Below are positions 1 through 17,041 of a stretch of DNA of 64,000 nucleotides, one piece after another (the stretch's first letter is position 1; the number at the start of each line of letters is the position of its first letter). The position numbers and the translations under genes were made by a program. Location: contig OY987251.1 of NCBI GenBank assembly GCA_963920765.1, positions 12,279,219-12,343,218 of the forward strand. Direction: 5' to 3'. The notes under the pieces were generated by a model, which saw only the letters and a program-made list of their open reading frames with translations, was not told where the DNA came from and searched no databases. The DNA is from Ulota crispa. Taxonomy: Eukaryota > Streptophyta > Bryopsida > Orthotrichales > Orthotrichaceae.

Positions 1-404
1 ATATTTGTGCATAGTTTGTGAATGGTACTAGCTCCTCATTATTTTGGTCTTTGTACTAATGACACACGCATTCTAGAATCAATATACCATCCACCAAATG
101 AGTGCAAAATTTCCAGCTTTAATGTTGCCGTTTGGGCACCCAAATTCCATGCAAAAAGTACCATATTTGTACATGTTACTAGCTCCTCATTATTGATGAT
201 TTAAAGATTAGTAGCAATACTGATACCTCACATGGGCAAGGCCAAGCTTGCTAGGAGAGGAATGCGCTCTAATTGCTTAACTTGCCCCCATGAGATCATT
301 GGACATGACAAACGCTTTCTCAGCAACTGAAATTAGCAAAAGGGAGATTTTTAGTGAGACAAGAACTATACCTAATTTGGAGCTTTATATGGGGACAGAG
401 GGAG
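1..404. mobile_element. Stowaway-like MITE, right part, cut by the window edge
   Basis: Matches the internal and right-end sequence of the element in CKX intron 4 (CTCACATGGGCAAGGCCAAG; CTTGCCCCCATGA) and ends GGGGACAGAGGGAG followed by TA. It has no family B insertion. Confidence 0.75.
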
Positions 405-460
405 TATGTTACATTCATTCACAATTCAAAACTTATACGCTTGGTATGTACAAGGGTTAA

Positions 461-701
461 CCCCTACGTGACTGAGCGTGCCGCTGCGACCAGTACCATA
501 TGGGGTATTTTTCTTGTATTTAGAATGGATCCAAACCTGTACTACATTTGAGATCAACAAAGAAGTTGGAGAATAGATCAAAGCGGTTCTAGTGAGCTAC
601 TCCGTATTTGAGATCCCAAATTAAAACTTCTTATTGATAGCAAATACCGATTATACGACAGCATATATACTATCATACTATGCCCTATGGTCCTTTAAGG
701 G
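461..701. mobile_element. TTAA-flanked MITE (family N)
   Basis: 241 bp starting CCCCTACGTGACTGAGCG and ending GGTCCTTTAAGGG, with TTAA at both borders (457-460, 702-705). TTAA target plus CCC ends are features of piggyBac and some Kolobok transposons. Relatives at 11.55, 24.45 and 26.82 kb. Confidence 0.72.
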
Positions 702-829
702 TTAATGTCTAGTCACCTCCTCTGAACTCTAGAGCAGTGATCCCGTACGCAATTTTCATAACTCCCTAGTTAAAAACATTGCGAAATGTTTTAAACATCC
801 CAAATTTCAAGTTGTGATATTAACAAGAA

Positions 830-1242
830 GGGGATTGATATGTCTACCACACCTTTTCAGCTATTCTACCACCCTTCTAGGTAAATTTTAGATTTCTACC
901 ATCAAAAAGCTAAATTTGAGAATTTGGAATTCAAATTTGGACTTAGAGAATGTGATTTAGTTTAGAATTGTAAAGAGGTTCTAATTGAACAACACCCAAT
1001 GAAAAAGCTTATTTTTTTTTATAAATGAAAGTAAAAGTAATACTTTTCCTCTGAGCTAAGCTATTTCATTTGGTGCTATTCAATTACAACCTTTTTTTTA
1101 TGGTTCTAGACAAACTCAAGGTCTCTAAATTCAAATGTGAATTCCAAATTCTCAAATTAAAGTATTTGATGGTAGAAATCTAAAATTTACCCCTGGGTGT
1201 GGTAGAATAGCTGAAAGGGTGTGGTAGACATATCAATCCCCT
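830..1242. mobile_element. Palindromic MITE related to the nested element at 42.5 kb
   Basis: GGGGATTGATATGTCTACCA on the left mirrors GGTAGACATATCAATCCCC on the right. Arms share TCTACCATCAAAAAG/TTGATGGTAGA and AACAACACCCAATGAAAAAG with 42473-42880. Confidence 0.68.
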
Positions 1243-2037
1243 AACCAAAAATATGATAGTTAGAAAATGTATAATAGGAGTTTTGCCAAATTTAGCCACA
1301 CTTGTGAGCATGACTCTCCAAAGGGCGGGTACGTCTCACAATGTAGCTAAGTTTTTAGCAAAACATCATCTGCTTCTTTCTAGCCACAAAAAGGTTGTAA
1401 ATATCTCGTTGTTAGATTTAATCAAATTTTTATCTGATTTGTGAACTGCAAAGGCAAATATATAGACTGTACGGTACAAGGCAATGTTGTAGACATACTT
1501 TAATACTAGTTCTCGTTCCTATGGGCGGAGACTAGCAAATATCTTCTCATTTCTTTTCATCTCATGACACGATTTTCAGTTTTGGGTTGTCGATTGTTCA
1601 AAATTAGTTAAACATAACATAATTAAATCTCAAGCTCATTTAGTAGTGCGTTTATTGCCTCTTAGATTAATTATGAAAATGACATTTGAAAGCACTGGTG
1701 CTTGGAATCCACGAATGGTTGCATAATTAACTGCTAAAGAAAAGTGAAAGCCACCAGTGCTCACAAATATTGCTAAATCTGACCAATTTTTTTATTACCT
1801 TAATCATAGCTACAAAAGTGTGAAAATCACTATGCTAGTATTGAAGTTGTAGTTTTAGGCATATGAGTTAATTTGAAAAATTCCATTTGGGGTTACTAAT
1901 TACCACAAAGTTGCTCGTGGGGAGTACCATAACATAAGACCTGCTAGGCTTAAAGCCCTTGGTTTTTGCAAGCAATTTATTCGCTGAAGACTATCTTCAT
2001 GAAAACCTTACAAAACTGCTCTCCTCAAGAGATGACC

Positions 2038-3385
2038 TTAGAGCATTTCCACAGGTCCAGGCTCTTCAAAGTTTTTCATATGTTTTGGCTGGCCCTCAAG
2101 TCCCTTGATCTCCACCCATGCTCTTCAAAAAGGTGGCCTTGCACCCCAACACGCCCCATTAATAACCAATTTACCACGTATCAAGGAAAGTAGAGGATAA
2201 AGTTCACTAAACTTAAAATGAACAATGTCTTGAAGGTCCCTTGCTAAGGGCATCTCCACCCGTGGCTCAAACTCACTCAAAGTGGATGAAAAGTGTTGAG
2301 GCCCATCTCAAAACTCTCTCAAACACTTTGATTAACCCCTAAAGGACCACTTGTCCCTACAGGGGACAAACGGGATTTCGGGCATGTACTTATGGCTAAA
2401 CTACTTTGTGTGATTTTTTGAAACTTTTATGGAAGATGGGGAATTTAAAGATCTATGTGGTTATCTAATTTTTCCTCATTCCAACATTTCTTGAAGAAGT
2501 TAAAAATGAATTTATGAGAATTTTAGTCCAGCGGGCAATCCAATTTTTTTTTTTTTAAATTGCATATTTTTAACATCAAAATTTGAGGTTAGTTCTTTAG
2601 ACTTACATATGTGTGGGAAGCTTTGAATCATTCAATTCTAATTGATGAAATGAAAGTTATGAGAAGTTTTGGTTTGCGTGTAGACATGGTTTTGAGATTT
2701 TCCACACCTACCCGCAAACTAAAACTTCTCATAACTTTCATCTCATCAATTAGAATTGAATGATTCAAAGCTTCCCACACATATGTAAGTCTAAAGAACT
2801 AACTTCAAATTTTGATTTTTAAAATATGCAATTTTTAAAGAAATTTTTGGACAGCCCGCCGAACTAAAATTCTCATAAATTCATTTTTAACTTCTTCAAG
2901 AAATGTTGGAATGAGGAAAAAATTAGATGACCATATAGATCTTTGAATTCCCCATCTTCCATAAAAGTTTCAAAAAATCACACAAAGTAGTTTAGCCATA
3001 AGTACATACCCAAAATCTTGTTTGTCCCCCGTAGGGACAAGTGGTCCTTTAGGGATTAAGCGAGTCTAGCAAGCCACTCTTCAAGCCACTATTCATTCAC
3101 TATTCACCCTAAGTTTAATAAGCTTTATCCTCTACTTTCCTTGACAAGTGGTCAATCACTTATTTATGGGGTGTGTTGGAGTGTAAGGCCACCTTTTTAA
3201 AAAGCAAGGGTGGAGATCAAGGGGCTTGAGGCCTTGCCAAAACAAATAGAAAAATTTGAAAAGAGCTTGGACCGGTAGAAATACCCTAAACATTGTAGGA
3301 TAAAGTGTCTTGAGAGGGTTTTGAGAGGGACCTCAACACTTTTCATCCACTTTGAGCATGTTTGAGCTACCAATGAAAATGCCCT
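2038..3385. mobile_element. Outer foldback element around the TTAA element
   Basis: Sequence left of 2332 (GAGCATTTCCACAGGTCCAG, GTGGATGAAAAGTGTTGAGG, AGGAAAGTAGAGGATAAAG) recurs inverted between 3060 and 3385. Block order differs between the arms, so the element was rearranged. Exact borders uncertain. Confidence 0.6.
2336..3055. mobile_element. TTAA-flanked foldback element, 720 bp
   Basis: Starts CCCCTAAAGGACCACTTGTC and ends GACAAGTGGTCCTTTAGGGA with TTAA on both sides (2332-2335, 3056-3059). The arms are inverted repeats of each other almost to the centre at about 2700. Single-ended relatives are visible near 19365 and 22225. Piggybac/Kolobok-like by target only; no transposase present. 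Confidence 0.75.
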
Positions 3386-3609
3386 TACATTGTATAAAGC
3401 AACTCTTCTTTGGCGTCTCCCAAAACAAGGTGCCTTCTACCTTCAAAATTTGCCCTCAAGCTTGGGGCACCTTATTTTGGGAACGACCCTCAAGAAGGTG
3501 CCTTACCCTATACGTAATAAATGGCAATATGATCATGGCACTTGGGGTTATATTTGGTAATCTCTATGAATATAACTGTTATGGTACATTTTTGATATGA
3601 GTATTTAAG

Positions 3610-3760
3610 ATTGGTTTAGTCAGTTGGTAAAAGGTGGCCTCCGCAGGAGTACTGTCCCTCACCTGTCCAACATTTGGTGGCCCTGAGCCCACGATGGGCT
3701 AGGATATCTGTGTATACTCCCCTGGAGTGGAGGGGCCCGGTATTTTGCACAAAACTTGGT
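3610..3760 (+). mobile_element. Possible tRNA-derived SINE head
   Basis: TTTAGTCAGTTGGTAAAAGG resembles a Pol III A box of tRNA type, and CTGTCCAACATTTGGTGG, about 50 bp on, looks like a mutated B box (GTTCGAATC-type). Downstream follows GAGCCCACGATGGGCTAGGA. No clear 3' tail or duplication found. Confidence 0.35.
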
Positions 3761-6631
3761 TGCACAAAACTTGGTCTGATAAAAACTGGGTTTGATTCAG
3801 TGTGCTTGAGGGTGGGTGTACAAGAGTGCTTGGAATCCTTGGATAAGTTAGTCGATATGGTTGGCAGAGTCATGGGATGGTACCTCCTGTTGAGTTGTGA
3901 AAAAGATGACATGAGGCTGAAGAATCGAATCAAATCCATGCCCACGTCTCAATTATTGGTGTCGTGCATACGCCCTGTGCCATCCCCATTTCCATTAACT
4001 TACAGGGCTTGTAAGACTTCAGGTGCCTGCTGCAGTAAGCGTAGAGGCAGTGGGACCCTGTCTGAGCAAAAATTGACACAGATTTTGGTATCATTTCGGG
4101 GTTTTCCGTGCTGAAAGTCACCCCACAACTAAGAGCATCTCCAGCGTTGCACTTCAAACCTGACACTTCAAATATACTTTAAAATTCTGGCAATTTTTTT
4201 TGCCCTAAATCGTACTTGGATTTGTGACGGGCTACCACAACACTAGAAAATCAAGTGGAAAAATGGATGGAATCGCTAGGTCCCTCTCCAAACAAATATA
4301 GTAGAAGTCCTCTAAACTAATATGTTTGGAACTGAGTGGGTACATCGGTTTGTGGAGGATATAGTGGGGTGGGTAGTGTTGGAACAAGTGAGATATTAGT
4401 TTAGAGGATATTAGTTTAGAGGAGTTATACTATACAAGGTTTGCTAGAATTTGGATGAAAGCTACTAAAATTAACATAATTTATGGATGAATGTACATAA
4501 GTTGTTGATTCTATCCAACTCTATCCAAATTTTCCTTATTTGTTTGCATTTTTGGGTGTCTACAATATTACCAACAATAAAATCAAATTTAAAGGTTGAC
4601 TTCAAGAGATTACTTTTTTTTGAAGAGCCCTCAAAACTCTTGTTCTCCACTCTTGCACTTAAAACATGTTCATAAATAATCATTCAACCATTCACCAAGG
4701 GGAATAGAGGATAAAGTTATAAAACTCACTAAACTTAAGATGAATAGTATTTTGAAGGGTCATTGCTTGACACACTAGGATTGAGTGTCATGAGAGTATT
4801 TTGAGGGGTCCTAAGCACTTATCATCCATGCTTCAAGTGTGTCACACCTTTGCAAGGGTACATTGGAGGCAATTTAAGAGCAACCTCTTGTGGAACTCAA
4901 AAAATCATAGAGGAAATACTTCCAATAAATAAAAAGGGTGCGCCATTAGCAAAATTTTGAACCCTCCACAAGGCCCTTAAGAATTGACACTCTTAACATT
5001 TATTGAGCCTAGGCTAGGTACATGAGAAGCATGTGAGAACTCGTGTGAAGTGTCTTTACCTTGTATGACTTTCCTATTGTACATCACAAAAACTTTTGAA
5101 CAGTAAATGGTAATCTAGTACTATGTCCCAATTTTTCAACAATTCTCCTACTATTGTACACAATCATAACTAAATGTTACCCTCACAAGTACCAAGTTAA
5201 AGGTTTTAATATAGAGAAAAAGGACCATGGTAATATGTACATGTAATTGTGACACCCAATGAAAATTGGATATGCCAATGTGAGCCGTGATTGTACTCAA
5301 AGGCATAGTAGGGTGTAAGGAGTTTTTGTTATCCCAAAGTACAAATTAAAACAATTAAGGAGACCCCTTGAAAGGGGTTGTTAGGGGCCTTGAGGAGGGC
5401 TCATATTTTTGCTAATGCTTTGTCTTTGCTAGTTGTTGGTTACTATCCATACTAGTTACTATCCCTTCTTAATATTCTAGAGTGTTGGATATTATAGGTA
5501 GTACCTCCCTAACATAGACCATTGTGTCTTGGGGTGGGCACTTGTCAAATAAAGGTGAGAAAGAGGAGTGCTATAGAGTTAAGCCCCTTTCACACCCACC
5601 ACTATGGAAATTGCAATACTAGACACTTGTACTAGTGGGCTTAAAAAACCTAATCTGTATTCACACGGCTTTGATTTTGAAACTCAATCACATTGCAATA
5701 ATTAAAATATTTTGAGAGATCTTTTGTTTTAGGTTCACACTAAAGTTTTACATAAAGCAACACCAATGTTAATAGCTAACTTAACAATGTGACTCCTCCC
5801 CACCTCCATAACATTCCCTCAACAATCCTAAAATCTATGTATCCATAAGTTGTTACAATACCATAACATTGCTGGAACGATTGTGTGTGTTAAAAGATGC
5901 CACTATAAACTTCACGTCATTTTGAGTGCTCCATAGTAGTCCAAGTGTGAATGCTAAGGCTCGTAGCACCCTCTTTTAACTCTCTAATTTTGCTCCATAA
6001 CATTGGGTGTGATAGGGCCATTAGAGCACCTTTACACTACAAGTTGAAATTATTTTGGAGCGATTTACTCTTTTTAGTGCTGGCTTCTCACTGATTGGTT
6101 TTTGAAATAGCCTCAAAGGTCTTTACAATAGGAGTTAAGGTCAAATTTTTGAAAAATATTTTAAGATTTAGAAAAAAAAGATTTGACACCAACGTAATTG
6201 TAGGAATGTCCTCCAATAATAGAAAGCTAGCTCTTGGCCGTAGCCCCTAGGGACTATAGCCATTGCTAAATTTTAATAAACTTGATAATATAATTATAAA
6301 ATATTCTCTTGAGATAGCTAACACTAGAGAAGATGGAATGAAAATACCAATGACTCTACGTACTTGGTCTCTTTTTATATCCATTTTCTTCCTGAAGTTT
6401 TCAGAGTTTATCGGCCTCAATTGTTTGACCATAAAGCCTTTACACAAAAGACAACTGGCCCCAATCATACTCATAATAGATGGGTGCCTGGGACCATTAT
6501 TGAACCCATCATTCTACTAAAATTCAGCGACCTTTGTAATATCATGTTTTGATCTCTGTAATATCACATCTCCACTTTTTGTGATATCATCACATAGACA
6601 TAATTTGAAGACTTATCAATTTTTTTGTTTT

Positions 6632-6887
6632 AACACAATATTAGTTAGTTTGAAAAAAAATCCTAATTTTGGGATTTTTGAATATTTCATTTTTAAGGAG
6701 TTTTAGGTGATTTAGAGTGAATTTTATAATGATTTCTTCAAAACCTTACATCAATGATGAAATAACTTGAAGGAATGATAAAAAAAAACTCACTTTCAAT
6801 CACCATAGGATTTTCACAAATGCAAAATTCAATATCTCAAAATTTATTTGGGAAAAGCGTTTTTCCCAAATTAACAAATATTGTGTT
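6632..6887. mobile_element. 4-bp-TSD MITE (family B, second interior type)
   Basis: 256 bp, AACACAATATTAGTTAGTTT to AACAAATATTGTGTT, flanked by TTTT on both sides (weak evidence in T-rich DNA). The interior contains GTGATTTAGAGTGAATTT and a reversed partner, shared with the copies at 29.08-29.33 and 11.79-12.03 kb. Confidence 0.7.
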
Positions 6888-7015
6888 TTTTGTATTCTAC
6901 CAAACTTACAAAATTCCTAATAAAAGGAAAATGATGAATGCATGGCATAACAAGTGTCAACTGCTAGTTTGAACTAAAATTTTGGTTTAAATGGACTCAA
7001 GCTTTCATGGCCTTA

Positions 7016-7520
7016 GGGCATCCTCAATCCACTTGGGCATAAAGGCTACTATATCAATCTTGATCTATTAATAGCATATAGTGAATCACACAAAAATTAT
7101 ATGGTTTTAAAGGGCATGAAATTTTTTATTCTAAAAATGTAATAAAATTTTGGTTCGGACATTGCATGATTTAGATATATCACATCAAATGCTAACTAGC
7201 TTCCAAAAAACTTAGAGGCCTCTCCAAATCAAGCCTAAATAAGGAAATTTTAGTAAAGGGGTTGGTACATTTGTTGTCCACTTTACTAAAATTTCCTTAC
7301 TTAGGCTTTGGAGAGGCCTCTAAATTTTTTTGGAAGTTAGCTAAACATTTGATGTGATATATCTAAATCATGCAATGCCCAAATCAAAATTTTATTACTT
7401 TTTTAGAATAAAAGATTTCATGCCCTTCAAACCATATAAATTTTGTGTGATTAACTATATACTATTAATAAATCAAGATTGATATTGCGGCCTTTATGCC
7501 GAGGCGGTCTGAGGATGCTC
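7016..7520. mobile_element. Tourist/Harbinger-like foldback MITE
   Basis: 505 bp, GGGCATCCTCAATCC to GGTCTGAGGATGCTC, with TTA on both sides. Long imperfect inverted arms contain AATTATATGGTTTTAAAGGG and AGAGGCCTCTCCAAATCAAG with their reverse partners; centre near 7262. A related arm pair lies at 22245-22690. Confidence 0.72.
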
Positions 7521-7857
7521 TTAAATTGTAGTGTAACTTAGCCCTTACGACTAGTACTGTATCAAAAATGTTTTTGCTCCTCAAACATGGGCTCTGACCA
7601 GTGTTTTTTTTCTTGGCGAATTCTTGCTAGAATCTTACCTCAAAATTCTTGTGGCGACTGATACTCTAAAAATTTAAGGTGAAAAAGTGGATGAAATTGC
7701 TAGATCCATACTTCCACACACACATGATTTGCCAAATTTTGAATGAAAATACCTTATAATAATAAAAGAATTGGATGAACGTGCACATATCATTCATACT
7801 TTCCAATTTTAGCAAAATTTTCCTTACCTCCGTGCATTCTAGGGTGCGAGTCCTCTA

Positions 7858-8224
7858 AGGTAGACGGCTCATAAACTGTGCACCGTCTTAAACCGTGCAC
7901 CTTCTTAAATGTACCTTGCACATACATGTTGTTTTTTACAGTTTTCAGTAATGTATAGGCAATGTACATTTAAAAAGGTGCACAGTTTTAGAGCCCTATG
8001 ATTTTCCACTTCAAAAATTCATAATTAATTTTACAATGCTCCAAAAAATATGAAACAAGTTGGGTGAGATGTGAAACAAGTTGGGTGAGATGTGAAACAA
8101 GTTGGGTGAGATGTCAATTCCTCTTGTTTTTCAAGCAAAATTTACTTAAAAATATTTCAAGAAGTTTCACCTCCCCAAAATTCAGTTTCAGCCCTTAGAT
8201 GCCCGGTTCTTGAGCCGTCTACCT
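7858..8224. mobile_element. MITE with AGGTAG ends (family D)
   Basis: 367 bp, AGGTAGACGGCTCATAAACT to TTGAGCCGTCTACCT between TA dinucleotides. Contains three tandem copies of a 21-bp unit, TGTGAAACAAGTTGGGTGAGA (8049-8113), where the sister copies have one. Confidence 0.8.
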
Positions 8225-8807
8225 TACCTCCACAATTCCAAAAAAAAAACGCTGGCTCCGACTACTGAGTGTCGACAGCAAAGGCGCAATACTCGTGACC
8301 AAACCTGACAAGTCCAAGGCAGAAAGAACCTTAATTCGTCCAGAATTTTTACAAAACACGCAACAATGTGTAAGCCGGCACGTGTAAGCACTGAGCAGAG
8401 CATTAATTTAGACGGGAGGTTTTTTCATGTTAGGATTTCCGGAGTCACATTCAGGGCTACAGCGTTTATTCGTTTAGATTTGCACAAGGATCACAAGGAG
8501 TATCACAATGCAAACGCAAATGCAAACAAAGACTACCCACCCACACACTTTCAGAAAAACCCCTTGTAAAAAGAGTTACACCCACAAGGCCACAACAGGT
8601 CCTGTGGGCAACAGAATCTTTCATGCATACTACTTTGTAATTCAAGTTTATTATTATGGATTGAACTTCAACAAAACAAATCGTTTCCACATTCTTCACA
8701 TGTTCAAACTTCTTGGCACCGTAAGCTGAATGTTTTGTAGTCTTCCGAACAAGTGATTTGTAAGTAAAGACAGAAAAAACTGTAGAGCACTGTCAGTATA
8801 CAATTAT

Positions 8808-9119
8808 GAGAAAATTTCATGGATACCCCTGAAGTTTGCAATATTTGCATAAATACCTCTGCTTGCACAAATACCCTTGGATCATAATTTTTAGGCAATT
8901 ATTTGTTGTATTTGTACTTTCTTCATGACCAATGTTAAAGAAGGGAATGCAATGATATAAAATTGAAGCAACTTGCGCACAAAGAAAGAAGGGAAGTGGC
9001 ATGCACACAACAAAACAAACACCTGAAATTTTGGTCCAAGGATATTTGTGCAATTTCTGAAAAAGCAAAGGTATCTATGCAAATATTGGAAACTTCAGGG
9101 GTATCCATGAATTTTTCCC
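8808..9119. mobile_element. MULE-type MITE, family A
   Basis: 312-bp near-palindromic element; both ends are versions of GRGAAAATTTCATGGATACC followed by CCTGAAGTTTGC. Flanks TACAATTAT and TATAATTAT are an 8/9 direct repeat, the 9-bp duplication expected of Mutator-like elements. It lies about 530 bp beyond the CKX stop codon. Confidence 0.85.
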
Positions 9120-9651
9120 TATAATTATGGATCCCTGGTCTACATTCCCTCAAAAAGCCATAGTTTATGATGCTTTCGGTGTACCGGTTTACAAAATTTC
9201 AGTCATGTACGACAACCCTCGTAGAGCCGTACTGTTAGAAAAATGTCGATTATCACAAACATCACTACTCAGAAAGCATGAAAATTTCCACCCCAAAAAG
9301 CTATTAAAAGTTGCACACGAACATTTTGAGTCGATTATGAGAAGATATTACCACAATCGTAGGAGCATATTTATATATATGGATTTCGCACTTCCAAGCA
9401 GAACTGGCTTTACAATGAAACTTGTCCATTAGATATTTCATTACTATTCACACACATCAGAGCCACAAATCCTTCCAGAATATGCCGAAATTTGCACAAC
9501 GTTCGGCATACCCCGTTCTTTTTTCCTACAACTGGATTGTACTGCAAAATATTTTTTCAAGTACCCTTACGAACCATTGTTCATTTCTCTTAACTTCTAT
9601 TAACAGAACAGAAATGCTGGTTCTACCCAGTCTAGAATATTTTGATGGCCT

Positions 9652-14760
<5,109 letters not shown>

Positions 14761-15024
14761 CCCAGGATGGTCATGAGCACTCCGGTAGTCCCCATGACGG
14801 AGCTCTGATCGGGACTAGATAGCAATTCGATCCTCAAAAAGCACCGCAGACAGAGTTCGGAGATCGGTGTGATCGACGATCATTGCACTGAGTTTTGGCT
14901 TGGTCGTGCGGGTCGACTTATACGCATCATGGCGCCGCGGTGGCGTGAGTCCAAAGCTGTTGCTACTGTTGCTGTAGGTTCAGGTTACTTTATTCTAGGG
15001 AAAATTTCATGGATACCTCTGAAG

Positions 15025-15274
15025 CAGGGTTCGGGGAGAAATTTTAGCTTCACCGGTTGAAATCCGGTAGTGTCCAGTTTCAATCGGGTTTTCACTAACA
15101 TGGATGGACCAGTTATTTTCCGTAAAATTTCTAAATTTTTATTGTAAAAGTATTATATTTAGATTTTTTTGGAAAATGGACTGGTTTTTAACCGATGGTT
15201 TCAAATTTTAATTGGGTTTTTTGCAATTTCAACCGGCTGCCACTACACTAACCGCCGGTTCTCCCCAAAGCCTG
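15025..15274. mobile_element. hAT-like MITE
   Basis: 250-bp element beginning CAGGGTTCGGGGAGAA and ending TTCTCCCCAAAGCCTG, imperfect inverted repeats of the hAT CAGGG/CCCTG kind. Flanks CTCTGAAG and CTTTGAAG are an 8-bp duplication with one mismatch, as hAT elements make. Interior is AT-rich with ACCGG-containing stretches; no coding capacity. Confidence 0.75.
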
Positions 15275-15300
15275 CTTTGAAGTGTGCCATATTTACTTAG

Positions 15301-15558
15301 AACGTGTTATTTGTTAAATTGAGAAAAACAATACATTTTGGGACTTTTGAAGGTTTTAGGTGATCACCTGAAACCAAGCTCACAATATTTTTTTGGGTAC
15401 ATGTGCCCTCACCTGAGAGGAGGAATTTGCAAGGGAAAAAATCCTAGTGGCTCAGATTGAATTTCATACCTTTGAATTTGGTCTAAGGTGACTTTTTGGG
15501 TTTAAGGTGGAATACAAAATGGTACCTCTGTTTTTCCCAATTTAACGAATAACGCGTT
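15301..15558. mobile_element. 4-bp-TSD MITE (family B)
   Basis: 258 bp, starts AACGTGTTATTTGTTAAATT, ends with its inverse ...AACGAATAACGCGTT; flanked by TTAG on both sides. The interior (GGTGATCACCT near 15360, CCTCACCTGAGAGGAGGAA) is shared with the other family B copies. Inserted into the family A MITE. Confidence 0.82.
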
Positions 15559-16349
15559 TTAGATACCCTTGAAGTTTGCCATATTTACATACGTACCCTT
15601 GAAGTTTGCCATATTTACAAAGATACCCTTACTTTTTCAGAAATACATGGATATTCTTGAACCAAATTTTTTAGGTGTTTATTTTGTTGTGCATGTCACT
15701 TCCCTTCTTCCTTTGTGCACATTTTTTTTTTTTCCATTACATTCCCTTCTTCAACATTGGTCATGAAGGAAGTACAAACACAACAAATAAGTGCCAATCC
15801 AAGGAAATTTGTGTAATTTCTGAAAAAGCAAGGGTATCCATGCAAATATTGCAAACTTAAAGGGTAATCATGAAGTTTTCTCTTTATTTTGTTGGATTGC
15901 AGGCTCTTTGAAAAAGATACTAAAACCATCTCCACCCTCACTGCAAAACACCTAGTTATGGCCTAGTTATGGCATCTGCAATTCATACCCTGTAATTAAG
16001 ACAAGCCATGTAATGGTAAACAACGGACTGTTCCACAAGACCCTCAGTGTGCCGCTTTTTTTATGTCCCAAGTGCCCCAATGTTTGGCTAGTTTACTACT
16101 CTCCACATCAAATTTTGATCAAGGGTTATCTGACATGTGATGTTGGTTGTGGAAGGGTTGGAGGCTTAGAGTAGATTTGTTTTGATTTGGTCAATGAAAA
16201 TTTGCAGCAAAAGGGGTAAGGGGGTAAGAAGCTTTCAGGGGTAGGCAATAGATCAAAAATGTACAAAAGGCTGAAAACACAACCTTCTGTAACGGTCACA
16301 TTGGAGTGCTTAATTAATCCTAAATCACTTATTTGCCGATTCAATGCAG

Positions 16350-16450
16350 GTACAATGCTAATGTGGTCCTGGATGCCGGAAGCATTGCAGATGCTCTTCG
16401 TATTCACCCGGCAAAGCCTGCTCCCTTGCAGCACAGATTAGGGGTTTCAA
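16350..16450 (+). other. Exon-like island, unidentified
   Basis: After an AATGCAG acceptor-like site the frame reads YNANVVLDAGSIADALRIHP and runs on to a TGA near 16470. The composition looks protein-like, but no family comes to mind and no partner exon is visible. Confidence 0.2.
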
Positions 16451-17041
16451 ACATCAACTTTTTTTGGTGACTCACATAGTTGTTCACTTCGGTGGATTCA
16501 CTAGTGAATAGGGATATGACTCACCTCTCAAGTTCACTCCTAATGTGATTCACCTTAGGAGTGAACTTCAGAAATTCACCTTTGTGCCTCTGGTGCGCAA
16601 GACTTGAATGCAGACGGAGGTCGTCACCCACCCATCCTACTCCCACTCTTGTCCTGCTCCTTGTACTTGCATTGCTTGTGCTTGTGTTGGTCATGCTCTT
16701 GCAATATAGTTGCTGCAAAAGCTGAACCCTAAATTCAAACTCAAGCAAGCTCACAGGTGTCTGAGACTTCGGGCAAGTGAGTGGACAAAAATCTTTCACT
16801 GGTGGCTTGAAATCCTATGAGGTAAGAAACTCGTAGGCTAGATTTCATGTTTGAAATCCCTATTACAGAGCCAATAATTTAGATCCGTGGTAGATAATCA
16901 GAGGAATCAAGGAGAGCAGATTCAGGATTGAAAAGTTCTCACAGGCGCTAAGGAAGCACTCCCAATTTGGATCAAAGAGGAGGAATAGCAGGAGTGCAGG
17001 ACCTGATCCTGCACCGGTGCTTGCTTTCCTCGTGGTTAAGC

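Larger units (their letters stand above)
1..9651. other. Gene-free region left of CKX
   Basis: AT-rich, with no protein I can recognise. It holds the MITEs and foldback elements listed separately. The stretch 4120-6240 shows only weak repeat signals (GAGCATCTCCAGCGTTGC near 4135 and an inverted partner near 4850) and otherwise nothing. Confidence 0.6.
14998..15882. mobile_element. MULE-type MITE, family A, carrying two nested elements
   Basis: Ends are those of family A; flanks TTTATTCTA and TTTATTTTG match at 7 of 9 bases. The left terminal repeat is interrupted by a hAT-like MITE (15025-15274) and then a 4-bp-TSD MITE (15301-15558). Removing both restores a normal family A copy apart from a short local duplication of the terminal repeat near 15563-15625. 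Confidence 0.82.

Noticed and set aside
3674..4114. 146-codon open frame downstream of the SINE-like sequence
   Set aside because: It overlaps opposite-strand frames of similar length and repeats (ACAAAACTTGGT twice); the peptide shows no motif and looks non-coding.
9127..9432. 101-codon plus-strand open frame beside the family A MITE
   Set aside because: No recognisable domain, no homologue I can name, and it lies in the probable CKX 3' flank; treated as chance.
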